From the NCBI RefSeq assembly GCF_001570565.1, contig NZ_BBXE01000025.1, positions 32,349-96,348 on the forward strand: 64,000 bases of DNA, in the 5' to 3' direction. A model generated the notes under the pieces. That model was given only the letters and a program-made list of their open reading frames with translations, did no database searches and was not told the origin of the DNA. The position numbers were made by a program, and so were the translations under genes. Source of the stretch: Herbidospora yilanensis. GTDB taxonomy: Bacteria > Actinomycetota > Actinomycetes > Streptosporangiales > Streptosporangiaceae. Below, piece after piece: positions 25,785 through 34,205 of the stretch; position 1 is the stretch's first letter; each line of letters opens with the position of its first letter.

Positions 25785-25800
25785 ACTGGTATAGACCGGC
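25785..25800. promoter_or_regulatory. Second dre-like site before the aldolase gene
   Basis: ACTGGTATAGACCGGC matches the first 13 positions of the dre consensus with one change (A for C at the centre). It lies 20 bases before the aldolase ATG, downstream of a TTTACA (25741-25746)/TTATGC (25765-25770) promoter-like pair spaced by 18. It is weaker than the site at 25641. Confidence 0.5.
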
Positions 25801-25820
25801 TGCCAGATAAAGTGATCGCC

Positions 25821-26450
25821 ATGAAGGAGCTCCAAGAGGAGTTGTGCCGCCACGGCCGCCGCGCCGCCTCCCTCGGCCTGGTCATCGGCACCTCGGGAAA
25901 CCTCAGCGTGCGCGCCGGCGACCTGGTCACGGTCACCCCGTCGGGCGTCGCCCTCGACGCGCTGACCCCCGAGGACTGCCCGGTCCTGACCCTCGACGGC
26001 GAGATCGTCTCGGGGTCGCGCGCGCCGTCGTCGGAGACCCCGATGCACCTGTCCCTCTACCGCGCGACCGGCGCGGGGGCGGTGGTCCATACCCATGCCG
26101 TGTTCGGCACCGTGGTCGCCTCCACGCTGACCGAACTCCCGGCGATCCACTACAACGCCCTGCTGCTGGGCGGCACGGTCCGGGTCGCCGAGTACGCCAC
26201 CTACGGCACCCCCGAACTCGCCGCCAACGTCGTGCGCGCCCTGGAGGGAAAGCAGGCGGCGCTGATGGCCAACCACGGGAGCGTGTCGATCGGCCGCACG
26301 CTGGAGGAGGCGTTCGAGGCCACCCGGCTGCTGGAGTGGCTCTGCGAGGTGTACGTCCGGGCCCTCGGCGTCGGCACGCCCCGCGTCCTTACCGAGGACG
26401 AACTGGTCGCGGTGATCGCAAGGGCGAGTAAGGGTTCGGGAAACGCCTGA
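25821..26450 (+). CDS. Class II aldolase/adducin-family protein
   Basis: 209 aa. GTSGNLSVR, VTPSGVALD, the metal-binding pair in VVHTHAVFGT and ANHGSVSIG are the class II aldolase motifs (zinc His set), as in L-fuculose-1-phosphate aldolase. It should cleave a phosphorylated sugar to dihydroxyacetone phosphate or glycolaldehyde phosphate plus an aldehyde; the sugar is not known. ATG 25821 is taken because the protein then starts at the family N-terminus, though upstream in-frame ATGs at 25767 and 25776 exist. Divergent from ngcEFG, with which it may share DasR control. Confidence 0.88.
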   Translation: MKELQEELCRHGRRAASLGLVIGTSGNLSVRAGDLVTVTPSGVALDALTPEDCPVLTLDGEIVSGSRAPSSETPMHLSLYRATGAGAVVHTHAVFGTVVASTLTELPAIHYNALLLGGTVRVAEYATYGTPELAANVVRALEGKQAALMANHGSVSIGRTLEEAFEATRLLEWLCEVYVRALGVGTPRVLTEDELVAVIARASKGSGNA

Positions 26451-26470
26451 TCGTCGCCCCTTCGGGGCGG

Positions 26471-26518
26471 GATCCCCATTGGTCGAATGACCCCGGGATC
26501 TTCTCGCCAATAGGGGGA
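26471..26518 (+). promoter_or_regulatory. 5' leader with two competing pairings of GATCCCC
   Basis: GATCCC (26471-26476) can pair with GGGATC (26495-26500). Alternatively GATCCCCATTGG (26471-26482) can pair with CCAATAGGGGGA (26507-26518, one bulge), which holds the ribosome site of the next gene. The two folds exclude each other, the layout of a translational switch. This is a pairing observation only. Confidence 0.35.
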
Positions 26519-26522
26519 CACG

Positions 26523-27392
26523 ATGAGATTGCTGGTCAATGCCGCGATCGTCGCAGGGGTGGCCGTCTCGGCCGCGCAGGCGCCGGCGGCCGCCGCGCCG
26601 AACCCGGTCAACACGATCAAGGTTCTGTGCAGTGTCAGCGCGCTCCGCAACGCCGTCGTCGCGGCCAACATGACTCCGGCCGTGCTGAAGCTGGCGCCGA
26701 ACTGCTCGTACGGCCTGACCGCCCCGCTTCCCACGATCACCGGCCGGATCACGCTGAAGGGCGCCAACACCTCGATCAGGCGCGCCCAGGCGGCCGTCCC
26801 GTTCCGCGTCCTGGACGTGGGCCCCACGGGCGACCTGACCGTCGAGGACGTGTTCGTCATGAACGGCCTGCTCGGCGCCGGCGACGGGGCCGGCGTCCGG
26901 AACGCGGGCCGGCTCCACCTGCGGCGCGTCACGGTCGCGGGCAACCTCGCCCAGACCGGCAACGGCGCGGGCCTGTACAACTCCGGCCGCGTCATGATCC
27001 GCAACTCCGTCTTCGCCACCAACCTGGCGCTGGGCGGCAACGGCGCGGGCATCCACAACAACGGCGACCTGCACCTCGTCGACAGCACGGTGGTCGGCAA
27101 CGCCGTCAACGCCCGCGGCGGCGGCCTCTACACCGCCCCCGGCCGCGTGACGCGCGTCGTCCGCAGCGCCGTCAACGCCAACCTGAGCGCCTCCCAGGCC
27201 GGCGGCGGCATCGTCAGCGCGGGCACCACCACGCTCGACGACACCTGGGTCCGGCTCAACAAGTCCATCGGCGCGGGCGGCGGCGTCCTGGTGCTGCCCG
27301 GCGGCGTCGTGACGCTGCGCCGCACGGGCATCCGCGACAACGTCCCCGACAACTGCTCCCCGCTGAACGCGGTCCGGGGCTGCGCCAACTAG
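26523..27392 (+). CDS. Secreted beta-helix repeat protein
   Basis: 289 aa. Signal peptide at about 1-26 (VAVSAAQAPAAAAP). The rest has repeats of about 20 residues with G-N-G-A-G and N-x-G patterns (AGDGAGVRNAG, TGNGAGLYNSG, GGNGAGIHNNG, ARGGGLYTAPG), as in right-handed parallel beta-helix proteins of the polymorphic outer membrane protein-like type. Two Cys near each end may form disulphides. AGGGGGA lies before the ATG. Such proteins can be polysaccharide-active or adhesive, but no catalytic residues are evident. Confidence 0.8.
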   Translation: MRLLVNAAIVAGVAVSAAQAPAAAAPNPVNTIKVLCSVSALRNAVVAANMTPAVLKLAPNCSYGLTAPLPTITGRITLKGANTSIRRAQAAVPFRVLDVGPTGDLTVEDVFVMNGLLGAGDGAGVRNAGRLHLRRVTVAGNLAQTGNGAGLYNSGRVMIRNSVFATNLALGGNGAGIHNNGDLHLVDSTVVGNAVNARGGGLYTAPGRVTRVVRSAVNANLSASQAGGGIVSAGTTTLDDTWVRLNKSIGAGGGVLVLPGGVVTLRRTGIRDNVPDNCSPLNAVRGCAN

Positions 27393-27402
27393 GGGAATCC
27401 CC

Positions 27403-28596
27403 TCACGCCACGCTTCCCGGCAGCCGGTAGATCGGGGCGGGCTCGATCTCGGGAGCCCGTCTCCGGCCCCGGCGCGGGGGCGCCTCGTCGGCACAGAGGT
27501 AGGCGTACATGCCGGCGAGGAGGCGTTGCACGTCGGCGTGGGGGCGCACGACCAGGCGCAGGAAGCGGCTGTTGAAGCCCAGCTTGTTGCCGCACTCGCG
27601 GATGTAGACGCCGTGTTCGCGGATCAGGTAGTCGCGCAGCTCGCGGCCGTCGCGGCCCTCGGGGAGCTTGCACAACACGAAGTTGCCCTGCGACGGGAAG
27701 ACGGTCAGGCCGGTGAGGGAGGCGAGCTGGCGGATCATCATCTCCCGGTCGTGGGCGACCAGGCGGAGGCTGTGCCGGTATTCGTTCATGTGGGCCTTCA
27801 GCATGAAGACCACGACCTCGGCGAAGGAGTTGAGGTTCCACTTCGGCAACACGCGCCGGACCAGCCCGGCGATCTGCGGATTGGCCACCAGGTAGCCGAA
27901 GCGCACGCCGTGCAGCCCGAAGTTCTTGCCGAGGCTCTTCAGCACCACCACGTTGGGCCGGATGACCGCCTCGTCGGCGACGCTGGCCGACGGCTCGGCG
28001 TCGACGAACTCGATGAACGACTCGTCGACCACGACCAGGTCGAGGTCGGTCAGCCGGTCGAGCATCCGCACCACCTCGTGGCGGGGCAGGTAGCCGCCGT
28101 CGGGGTTGTTCGGGTTGCAGATCACCGCCACCCGCGAGCCGCGTTCACGGATGAACCGGAGGTAGCTCTCCACGTCGAGCCGGAAACGCTGCGACTCCAG
28201 CAGCGGGAACATGTCGCAGCGTTTGCCGGTCTCCAGCGGCTGGTCGGTCCAGCGGCCGAAGGTGGGCACCGGCACGGCCAGGCTCTCGCGGACCAGCAGG
28301 TGGTCGAGCCAGGTGATCAGCTCGGTCGAGCCGTTGCCCATGGCGATCGTGGAGGGGTTCAGGTCGAGGGTGGCGCACAGCTCCTTGGTGATCGTCTCGG
28401 CGTCGCTCGGGTAGTACTTGAGCACGTCGACCAGGTTCGCCCGCAGGTCGTCGAACATCGCCGTGGTCGGGAAGTACGGATTGCACGGGATGCAGAAGTC
28501 GACCAGGTCGTCACCTGCGGCGCCGCGCCGCAGGGCGAAGTAGGACGGGCTGTGCGCGTCGCTCCGCAGCAACGCCAGGTCCACGGATGCTGTCAC
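27403..28596 (-). CDS. PLP-dependent class I/II aminotransferase (HisC/CobD-like)
   Basis: 397 aa. CNPNNPDGGYLPR, DLVVVDESFIEF and VVVLKSLGKNFGLHGVRFGYL (the PLP lysine lies in SLGKN) are fold-type I aminotransferase motifs, closest to histidinol-phosphate aminotransferase or threonine-phosphate decarboxylase. A basic tail (RRGRRRAPEIE) is unusual. The GTG at 28596 is chosen as the first plausible start; GTG 28584 also fits, and neither has a strong ribosome site. It lies 32 bases after a DUF885 gene on the same strand. No histidine or cobalamin genes are near, so its substrate is open. Confidence 0.85.
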   Translation of the reverse strand: MTASVDLALLRSDAHSPSYFALRRGAAGDDLVDFCIPCNPYFPTTAMFDDLRANLVDVLKYYPSDAETITKELCATLDLNPSTIAMGNGSTELITWLDHLLVRESLAVPVPTFGRWTDQPLETGKRCDMFPLLESQRFRLDVESYLRFIRERGSRVAVICNPNNPDGGYLPRHEVVRMLDRLTDLDLVVVDESFIEFVDAEPSASVADEAVIRPNVVVLKSLGKNFGLHGVRFGYLVANPQIAGLVRRVLPKWNLNSFAEVVVFMLKAHMNEYRHSLRLVAHDREMMIRQLASLTGLTVFPSQGNFVLCKLPEGRDGRELRDYLIREHGVYIRECGNKLGFNSRFLRLVVRPHADVQRLLAGMYAYLCADEAPPRRGRRRAPEIEPAPIYRLPGSVA

Positions 28597-28628
28597 GCCG
28601 GAGAATACGCGCCACGCCGCCGCCGCGT

Positions 28629-30206
28629 TCAGCCGAGCACGGCCTTGCGGGCCAGCCCCAGGGGCAGGCCGCCGCTCCCGGCGATGCGGTCGTGGAAACT
28701 CTTCAGGTCGCCGGTGTACTCGTCTCTGATCTTCTCGATCTCGATCGCGCCGGTCAGGTAGCTGGGCGCCTGGGTCGGCCAGGCGCAGTAGCGGTTCACC
28801 TCGCCCTTGGCGGTGCCGGGCGACAACGACGCCTTGGTCGCCATGTGGATCTCGGCCTCCTCGATCGACATCTCGCCGCAGTGCAGGGCGGTGTCGACGA
28901 CGATGCGGGCGGCCCGCCAGATGCGGCAGTCGAGGTGGGCCAGCTCGGTCTCCGGGGTGTCGTAGTAGCCCTGCTCCCACATGAGCTTCTCGACGTAGAG
29001 GCCCCAGCCCTCGACGAAGTAGGGGGTGCGGAACACCTTGCGGATCCGGCGGGAGCTCTCGCCGATGTGGGCCAGGTGCCAGTGGTGCCCGGGGTAGGCC
29101 TCGTGGACGGCGATCGAGGGCATCTGCGGCCGCGAGTTGGTGCGCAGCCGCTGCCTGACCTGCTCCTCGGTGAAGTCGTCGGGGGTGTACGGCACGAAGA
29201 ACACCCCCTCGCGGGCGGTGCTCAGCGGTGGGGGCGCCAGGTAGTTGGCGACCGCGATGATGGGCCGCTGGAACTCCGGCGACGGCAGTACCCGGCAGTG
29301 TTCGCCCGCCGGGAACGTGACCAGGTCGCGGTCGCGCACGTACTGACGGGCACGTTCGGTCTCGGCCTCGTATTCGGCCCGCATGGCCGCGAGGGTGGGC
29401 GGGTGGTCGTTCATCAGCGACTCCATGGCGGGACGCCAGGAGTCGAAGCCGAGCTTGCCGGCCACCTCGTTCATGCGGGTGTTCAGCGCCTCCCATTCGG
29501 CGACGCCCTTGGCGTGGAGGTCGGCCGCGCCGTAGCCGAGCATCTCGCGTTCGCGCAGCAGGCCCGAGTAGAGCTCCTCGCCCATCCGCCAGGCGCCGCG
29601 GGCGGTGAAGCCGCCGAGGAAGGCGACCAGGTCGTCGAAGGCCTGCGCGGCCGGTTCGGCCGCCGCCGCCAGGCGGGCGCGCAGCGCGGGATCGCCGACC
29701 TGCGCGGGCAGCGTCTCGGTCAGGAACCTCCGGCCGGTGCGCGCCTGTCCCAGCCCCCGGGTGACCAGCAGTTCGGCGGCGAGGTCGGGCGACAGGTTGG
29801 CCTGGCAGGCGGCCAGCACCGCGGGCACCTCGCCGAGCCGCGCGATGGCCGCCTCGACGAGCTCGGGCTCCGGGGAGAGCCGCTGCTGGAACGGGGTGAA
29901 CATGGCCGCGAAGATCGCGTCGAGATAGGGCGCCGGAGCCCGCCGCCACTCGGGCCAGCGGGCGCTGAGCACCTCGCCGCGCAGGTGGGCCAGGGCGAGT
30001 TCGTGGTCGATCCGGTCGTCGGGCGAGGGCCCGGGGTCGGCGTTGGAGAGCCGGTCGAGCCACAACTCGGCGGCGCGCTCGCGGCGGATGAACCCCTCTT
30101 CGCTGAAGTCGCCCAGAGTGTGGTCGAATCCGGGGGCGCCGAGCAGGGTGGCCCGCACCGGATTGTCCTTGAGATACCAGTCGACGAACTCGTCCAGCAG
30201 CGTCAT
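28629..30206 (-). CDS. DUF885 protein, putative zinc metallopeptidase
   Basis: 525 aa, all-helical, with AVHEAYPGHHWH, the HExxxGHH-type motif of DUF885 proteins, which resemble M1/M3-type metallopeptidases. A downstream TPYFVEGWGLYVEKLMWE has the likely third zinc ligand (Glu). No signal peptide, so it is probably cytoplasmic. Its substrate is unknown; distant relatives are peptidases. The ATG lies 91 bases from the divergent DUF4032 gene. Confidence 0.88.
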   Translation of the reverse strand: MTLLDEFVDWYLKDNPVRATLLGAPGFDHTLGDFSEEGFIRRERAAELWLDRLSNADPGPSPDDRIDHELALAHLRGEVLSARWPEWRRAPAPYLDAIFAAMFTPFQQRLSPEPELVEAAIARLGEVPAVLAACQANLSPDLAAELLVTRGLGQARTGRRFLTETLPAQVGDPALRARLAAAAEPAAQAFDDLVAFLGGFTARGAWRMGEELYSGLLREREMLGYGAADLHAKGVAEWEALNTRMNEVAGKLGFDSWRPAMESLMNDHPPTLAAMRAEYEAETERARQYVRDRDLVTFPAGEHCRVLPSPEFQRPIIAVANYLAPPPLSTAREGVFFVPYTPDDFTEEQVRQRLRTNSRPQMPSIAVHEAYPGHHWHLAHIGESSRRIRKVFRTPYFVEGWGLYVEKLMWEQGYYDTPETELAHLDCRIWRAARIVVDTALHCGEMSIEEAEIHMATKASLSPGTAKGEVNRYCAWPTQAPSYLTGAIEIEKIRDEYTGDLKSFHDRIAGSGGLPLGLARKAVLG

Positions 30207-30297
30207 GCGGCGACCCTACCCCCGACCCCGGTCGCCACAAATGACTGACATCCGCGACACTTAATCGCATAGGTCCCCCCAAAGTAGGAGCAACCAG

Positions 30298-31512
30298 GTG
30301 CCACTACAGATGACCGGTGCCCCTTCGGATCCCGATCTCATCCGGCTCCCCTGGGACGTCCCCCTCGAAGAGTGGCCGGAGCACCGCCTGGTCGCCCTCC
30401 CCCGGGGCATCTCCCGCCACGTCGTCCGGTTCACCCGCATCAACGGCACCGTGTACGCCATCAAGGAGATCAGCGAGCGGTACGCCAAACGCGAATACCG
30501 CCTGCTGTGGGACCTCAACCGGCTCGACACCCCCTCGGTCGAACCGGTGGCCGTGGTGACCGGCCGCGAGAGCAAGAGCGGCGAACGCCTCGACTCGGCC
30601 CTCATCACCAGCCACCTGCAGTACTCCCTGCCGTACCGGGCGGTCCTGTCGGGCGCCCTGCGCCCGGAGACCCTGGAGCGGCTGCTCGACGCCCTGGCGG
30701 TGCTGATCGTCCGGCTGCACCTGACCGGCTTCTACTGGGGCGACTGCTCGTTGTCGAACACCCTGTTCCGCCGCGACGCGGGCGCGTTCGCCGCCTACCT
30801 GGTCGACGCCGAGACCGGCGAGCTCCACCCGATGATCAGCGAGGGCCAGCGCCACCACGACATCGAGGTCGCCCACGTCAACATCTACGGCGAACTCCTC
30901 GACCTGGAGGCCGGCGACCTGCTGTGCCCGTCGATCGACCCGCTGGTCTTCGCCGAGCAGATCGTCGAGCGCTACCACCGCCTGTGGGACGAGCTCAACT
31001 CCGACGAGATCATCGAGGAGGTCGACTGGCACAAGGTCGACCAGCGCATCCGCCGCCTCAACACCCTCGGCTTCGACGTGGCCGAGATGATGGTCCGCCG
31101 CAAGGCCGGCACGGGCCGCCTGATCGTGCGCCCCAAGGTCGTGGACGCCGGCCACCACCAGCGCCGCCTGCTGCGCCTGACCGGCCTGGACGTCGAGGAG
31201 AACCAGGCCCGCCGCCTGCTCAACGACCTCGACTCCTTCACCGTCACCCACGGCCTGCGCCACGAGGACGAGGCGATAGTGGCCCACCGGTGGCTGGCCG
31301 AGGTCTACCAGCCGGTGATAAACGCCATCCCGCCGGAGCTGCACCGCAAGCTCGAACGCGCCCAGTTGTTCCACGAGGTGCTGGAGCACCGCTGGTTCCT
31401 GTCGGAGGCGGCCGGCAAGGACGTCGGGCTGGCGGCGGCGGTCCGCAGCTACATCGACAACGTGCTGGTCCACCGCCCCGACGAGAAGGCGATCATCGGC
31501 GCAGAGCTTTAG
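30298..31512 (+). CDS. DUF4032 protein with kinase-like N-terminal domain
   Basis: 404 aa. The N-terminal 200 residues resemble a lipopolysaccharide-kinase-type fold: YAIKEISERYAKREYRLL (likely ATP lysine), then TGFYWGDCSLSNTLF and YLVDAETGEL, which correspond to catalytic-loop and metal sites. The C-terminal half is the DUF4032 region. GTG 30298 has AGGAG before it. Its substrate is not known. Its end overlaps the convergent DUF523 gene by 20 bases. Confidence 0.88.
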   Translation: MPLQMTGAPSDPDLIRLPWDVPLEEWPEHRLVALPRGISRHVVRFTRINGTVYAIKEISERYAKREYRLLWDLNRLDTPSVEPVAVVTGRESKSGERLDSALITSHLQYSLPYRAVLSGALRPETLERLLDALAVLIVRLHLTGFYWGDCSLSNTLFRRDAGAFAAYLVDAETGELHPMISEGQRHHDIEVAHVNIYGELLDLEAGDLLCPSIDPLVFAEQIVERYHRLWDELNSDEIIEEVDWHKVDQRIRRLNTLGFDVAEMMVRRKAGTGRLIVRPKVVDAGHHQRRLLRLTGLDVEENQARRLLNDLDSFTVTHGLRHEDEAIVAHRWLAEVYQPVINAIPPELHRKLERAQLFHEVLEHRWFLSEAAGKDVGLAAAVRSYIDNVLVHRPDEKAIIGAEL

Positions 31513-31978
31513 CCGCGTCGGCGATGCGGTCCTCGCCGAAGACCTCGACGCCGTTGGCGACCAGGAGCGCCGCCGTCACGCCCTCGCCGGGCAGCTTCCG
31601 GACGCGGAAGGTGCCGTCGTAGACGCGGAGCGAGCCGCACGACGGGCTGCCCTCCTTGAGGACGGCGATCCGGACGCCGAAGGAGCGGGCGACCGCGAGG
31701 CACTGGCGGGCGCCTTCGAGGAAGTGGGCGGTCACGTCGTGCCCGTCGGGGGTGAGGACGCGGGCCGCTCCGGCGAGCACCGCGGCGCCGCCCGCCCCGC
31801 CTTCGATTTCCGCCGGGGGCCGGGGCACCGGGAGACCGCCCTCGACCTCGGGGCAGAACGGGACCAGCCGTCCTTCGGCCCTCCAGGCTGCGAAGACGGC
31901 GTCGTCGCTGGTCTTGGCGCCGCCGTCGTAGCGGACCCGGCGGCCCATCAGGCAGGCGCTGACGAGAATTCGTTCCAC
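31493..31978 (-). CDS. DUF523-family protein
   Basis: 161 aa. VSACLMGRRVRYDGG, PFCPEVEGGLPVPRPPAEI, VTAHFLEGA and VLKEGSPSCGS are the conserved blocks of DUF523, with Cys residues (C9, C42 and C113) that may bind a metal. The family is widespread and uncharacterised. The gene is convergent with the DUF4032 gene and divergent from the roadblock operon 170 bases away. Confidence 0.9.
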   Translation of the reverse strand: MERILVSACLMGRRVRYDGGAKTSDDAVFAAWRAEGRLVPFCPEVEGGLPVPRPPAEIEGGAGGAAVLAGAARVLTPDGHDVTAHFLEGARQCLAVARSFGVRIAVLKEGSPSCGSLRVYDGTFRVRKLPGEGVTAALLVANGVEVFGEDRIADAAKALRR

Positions 31979-32148
31979 CTCATCAAGTTTGCAACACGGC
32001 TTGCACCAGGTATCAGGTTCCTCCTTCCACTGACAAAGTCTTTATGTCAGGAAACAAGCCAACACATGGTGTTTCGCTGAGTGATTCTCCGATTTCTCTA
32101 TGGTTTGAACCCACCACTTGGCGGGGGTAACCGGATGAGGAGTTGCGG

Positions 32149-32520
32149 GTGATCGGCATCGAAGACTGCCTGTCCGAGGCGATGGCCATCCCGGGAGCGC
32201 TCGGCGCCATCCTGGTCGACCACACCAGCGGCACGGCGCTCGCGATGGAGGGCCTGCCCGACCCGGAGCGGTCGGCGATCGGGCTGAGCGAGACCTTCCG
32301 CGCCACGCTCGACGGGCTGGCCCTGTCATCCCCCGATGGAACGGTCCGCATAGACGATCTGATCATCACCACCGACCACGGCTACCAGCTCATCAAGCCG
32401 ATGGAGACGATGTGGGACGGCCCGTTGCTGATCTGCCTGCGGCTCGACCGCGACCGGGCGAACCTGGCCCTGGCGCGGCGGCGCCTCGACAACATCTCCC
32501 ACGAACTGATCGCGTCGTGA
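32149..32520 (+). CDS. Roadblock/LC7-like protein (first of operon)
   Basis: 123 aa. Alternating helix and strand pattern with GALGAILVDHTSGTALA, DDLIITTDHGYQLIKP and GPLLICLRLDRDRANLALARRRL, a roadblock/LC7-type fold, about 36% identical by eye to the fourth gene of the same operon. Roadblock proteins usually bind small GTPases (as MglB does) or other roadblock subunits. GTG 32149 is chosen because GAGGAG ends six bases before it; TTG at 32143 would touch that site. A DUF4388-type gene follows after three bases. Confidence 0.75.
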   Translation: MIGIEDCLSEAMAIPGALGAILVDHTSGTALAMEGLPDPERSAIGLSETFRATLDGLALSSPDGTVRIDDLIITTDHGYQLIKPMETMWDGPLLICLRLDRDRANLALARRRLDNISHELIAS

Positions 32521-32523
32521 CCG

Positions 32524-33357
32524 GTGCCGATCGACGACGTGCTCTCCGAACTGGCGGAGAGCGGGGCGACCGGCGCCCTGAAAGCGGGCCGGAGCGGCAC
32601 CGTCTACCTGAGCAAGGGCCGGGTCTGTTACGTGGAGTGCGCGCGGACGCCGACCGTCGAGGAGCTGCTGACGGCCACGGGCCGGCTCACCCTCAGCGGG
32701 ATGCGGACGGCCCGTCAGACCGCGGCGGCCACCGCCGACGGCGGCGACATGCTGGTCCGGCGGGGTGTGCTCAGCCGGGGCGAGCTGCAGCTGTGCGTTC
32801 TCGGGGCGACCCTGGACGCCTCCTTCTTCCTGTTCGGCGCGAACGTGCCGAAGCCCAAGTTCCGCGAGGGCGACCGGCACTGGCTCGGGATCCACTGGTT
32901 CTTCGACGTGCCGGGCCTCTTCCGGGAATGTCACCGCAGGAGGGCCCGGTTGGACCGCGCCTGGCCATCGGCCGAACTCGACAGCCGCCCGGTGGTGCCG
33001 GTACGGCGCATCCGCGCACAACACGTGGTGCTGACCGCGCTCCAGTGGGAGATCCTGCTCAACGCGGACGCCGAGACCACACCCGCCGAACTGGCGAAGC
33101 GGATCGGACGGCCGGCGTACCCGACGCTCCTCGCGGTCCGCGAGATGGCCGCGGCGGGTCTCCTGGAGTGCCCGGAGCCGCCGCCGCCGGAGAAACCTCC
33201 GGATCTGCCCAAGCGCGTGGCGGGCGCGGCCCCGCGGGCGACGGCCGGAGGCGGCGACGGCCGTCGGGCGCGGTCGTCCTATCCCGAGATCAGCGGAGAC
33301 CCGACGGACGTGAATCTGCTCATCAGGCTGCGGAACGCGCTGGAGGCCTTCCAGTGA
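32524..33357 (+). CDS. DUF4388-type protein with winged-helix C-terminal region
   Basis: 277 aa. The N-terminal part (SGATGALKAGRSGTVYLSKGRVCYVE) resembles DUF4388/PATAN modules; residues about 165-215 (LTALQWEILLNADAETTPAELAKRIGR and LLAVREMAAAGLLE) look like a winged helix. A Pro- and Gly-rich linker and a short C-terminal helix (VNLLIRLRNALEAF) follow. It starts three bases after the previous stop and overlaps the next start (GTGA), so it is translated with its neighbours. It may link a roadblock complex to transcription, but this is inference. Confidence 0.75.
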   Translation: MPIDDVLSELAESGATGALKAGRSGTVYLSKGRVCYVECARTPTVEELLTATGRLTLSGMRTARQTAAATADGGDMLVRRGVLSRGELQLCVLGATLDASFFLFGANVPKPKFREGDRHWLGIHWFFDVPGLFRECHRRRARLDRAWPSAELDSRPVVPVRRIRAQHVVLTALQWEILLNADAETTPAELAKRIGRPAYPTLLAVREMAAAGLLECPEPPPPEKPPDLPKRVAGAAPRATAGGGDGRRARSSYPEISGDPTDVNLLIRLRNALEAFQ

Positions 33358-33767
33358 TCACGCGCCCGTGGCTCAAACGGGCCGGAAAGGGCATCCCGAT
33401 GGATCTGCGCCGCGAAATCCACGAGGAGATGCTGCTCCTCAGAGGTCGCACGAACGAGATCACCGGCGTCCTCACCTGCACCGTCGACGGCATGCTCGTC
33501 TCCGCCGACCTGGCGGAGAACGTCGACCAGACCGCGGCGCTCACCTCGGCGGTGCTCTCGATGAGCCGCCGGATGGCCGACCTGACCAGGATCGGCGAAC
33601 TGGAGGAGACCCTGATCTCCGCCACCCGCGGCTTCACCGCCCACTACGCCGCGGGTCCCAAGCTCGTCCTCACCGTGCTGGCCGTCCCGGGGGCCAACCT
33701 CGGGCTGCTGCGGATCGAGGGCAGGAAGACGGCGGCGAAGATCGCCGCCATCGTCGAACGCGAATGA
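33354..33767 (+). CDS. Roadblock/LC7 domain protein
   Basis: 137 aa. LRREIHEEMLLLRGRTNEITGVLTCTVDGMLVSADL and AALTSAVLSMSRRMAD are typical roadblock/LC7 sequence, like the MglB and conservon CvnB proteins. GTG 33354 has GGAGG seven bases upstream and overlaps the previous stop; an internal ATG at 33402 is an alternative. It most likely dimerises through the shared beta-sheet and binds partners in the same operon. No GTPase or DUF742 gene follows, unlike conservons. Confidence 0.85.
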   Translation: MITRPWLKRAGKGIPMDLRREIHEEMLLLRGRTNEITGVLTCTVDGMLVSADLAENVDQTAALTSAVLSMSRRMADLTRIGELEETLISATRGFTAHYAAGPKLVLTVLAVPGANLGLLRIEGRKTAAKIAAIVERE

Positions 33768-33783
33768 CAGGAGAAGACTCGCC

Positions 33784-34155
33784 ATGGCGAACATGGACAT
33801 CTCGCTCAAGGAGATGATGGCGATCGACGGCGCTATCGGCGCCGCCGTGGTCGACTACAACAGCGGCATGAGCCTGGGCGTGCTGGGCGGGTCGAAAGAC
33901 CTCGACCTGCAGATCGCCGGGGCCGGCAACACCGAGGTCGTGAAGGCCAAGCTCCGCACGATGGACAGCCTGGGCCTGAAGGACGCGATCGAGGACATCC
34001 TCATCACCCTGTCCGGTCAGTACCACATCATCCGCCCGATCACCGGCCGGGGCGGCAAGGGCCTGTTCCTCTACCTGGCCCTCGACCGCAACCGGGCCAA
34101 CCTGGCGATGGCCCGGCACCTGCTCCGGTCCATCGAGGACAAGTTGGAGATCTGA
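33784..34155 (+). CDS. Roadblock/LC7-like protein (last of operon)
   Basis: 123 aa, paralogous to the first gene of the operon: GAIGAAVVDYNSGMSLG, IEDILITLSGQYHIIRP and GLFLYLALDRNRANLAMARHLL line up with the same blocks there. The ATG has AGGAGA nine bases before it. With three roadblock-type proteins and one DUF4388-type protein, the operon may build a hetero-oligomer. Function unknown. Confidence 0.78.
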   Translation: MANMDISLKEMMAIDGAIGAAVVDYNSGMSLGVLGGSKDLDLQIAGAGNTEVVKAKLRTMDSLGLKDAIEDILITLSGQYHIIRPITGRGGKGLFLYLALDRNRANLAMARHLLRSIEDKLEI

Positions 34156-34168
34156 GATCGCGGACCGG

Positions 34169-34205
34169 CGTGAGCCGCTCAGGCGGAGCCCAGGAGCGGC
34201 TCACG
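34169..34205. terminator. Bidirectional hairpin terminator
   Basis: CGTGAGCCGCTC (34169-34180) and GAGCGGCTCACG (34194-34205) form a perfect 12-bp stem with a 13-base loop. It closes the roadblock operon and holds the stop of the convergent gene. It lacks a long T tract. Confidence 0.65.

Noticed and set aside
26453..26470. CGCCCC-TTC-GGGGCG hairpin after the aldolase gene as a terminator
   Set aside because: The loop is only three bases and there is no T tract. It is too weak to call.
30372..31622. 416-aa plus-strand frame overlapping the DUF4032 gene
   Set aside because: Arg/Pro-rich shadow in a second frame, with no family match. The DUF4032 frame has conserved motifs.
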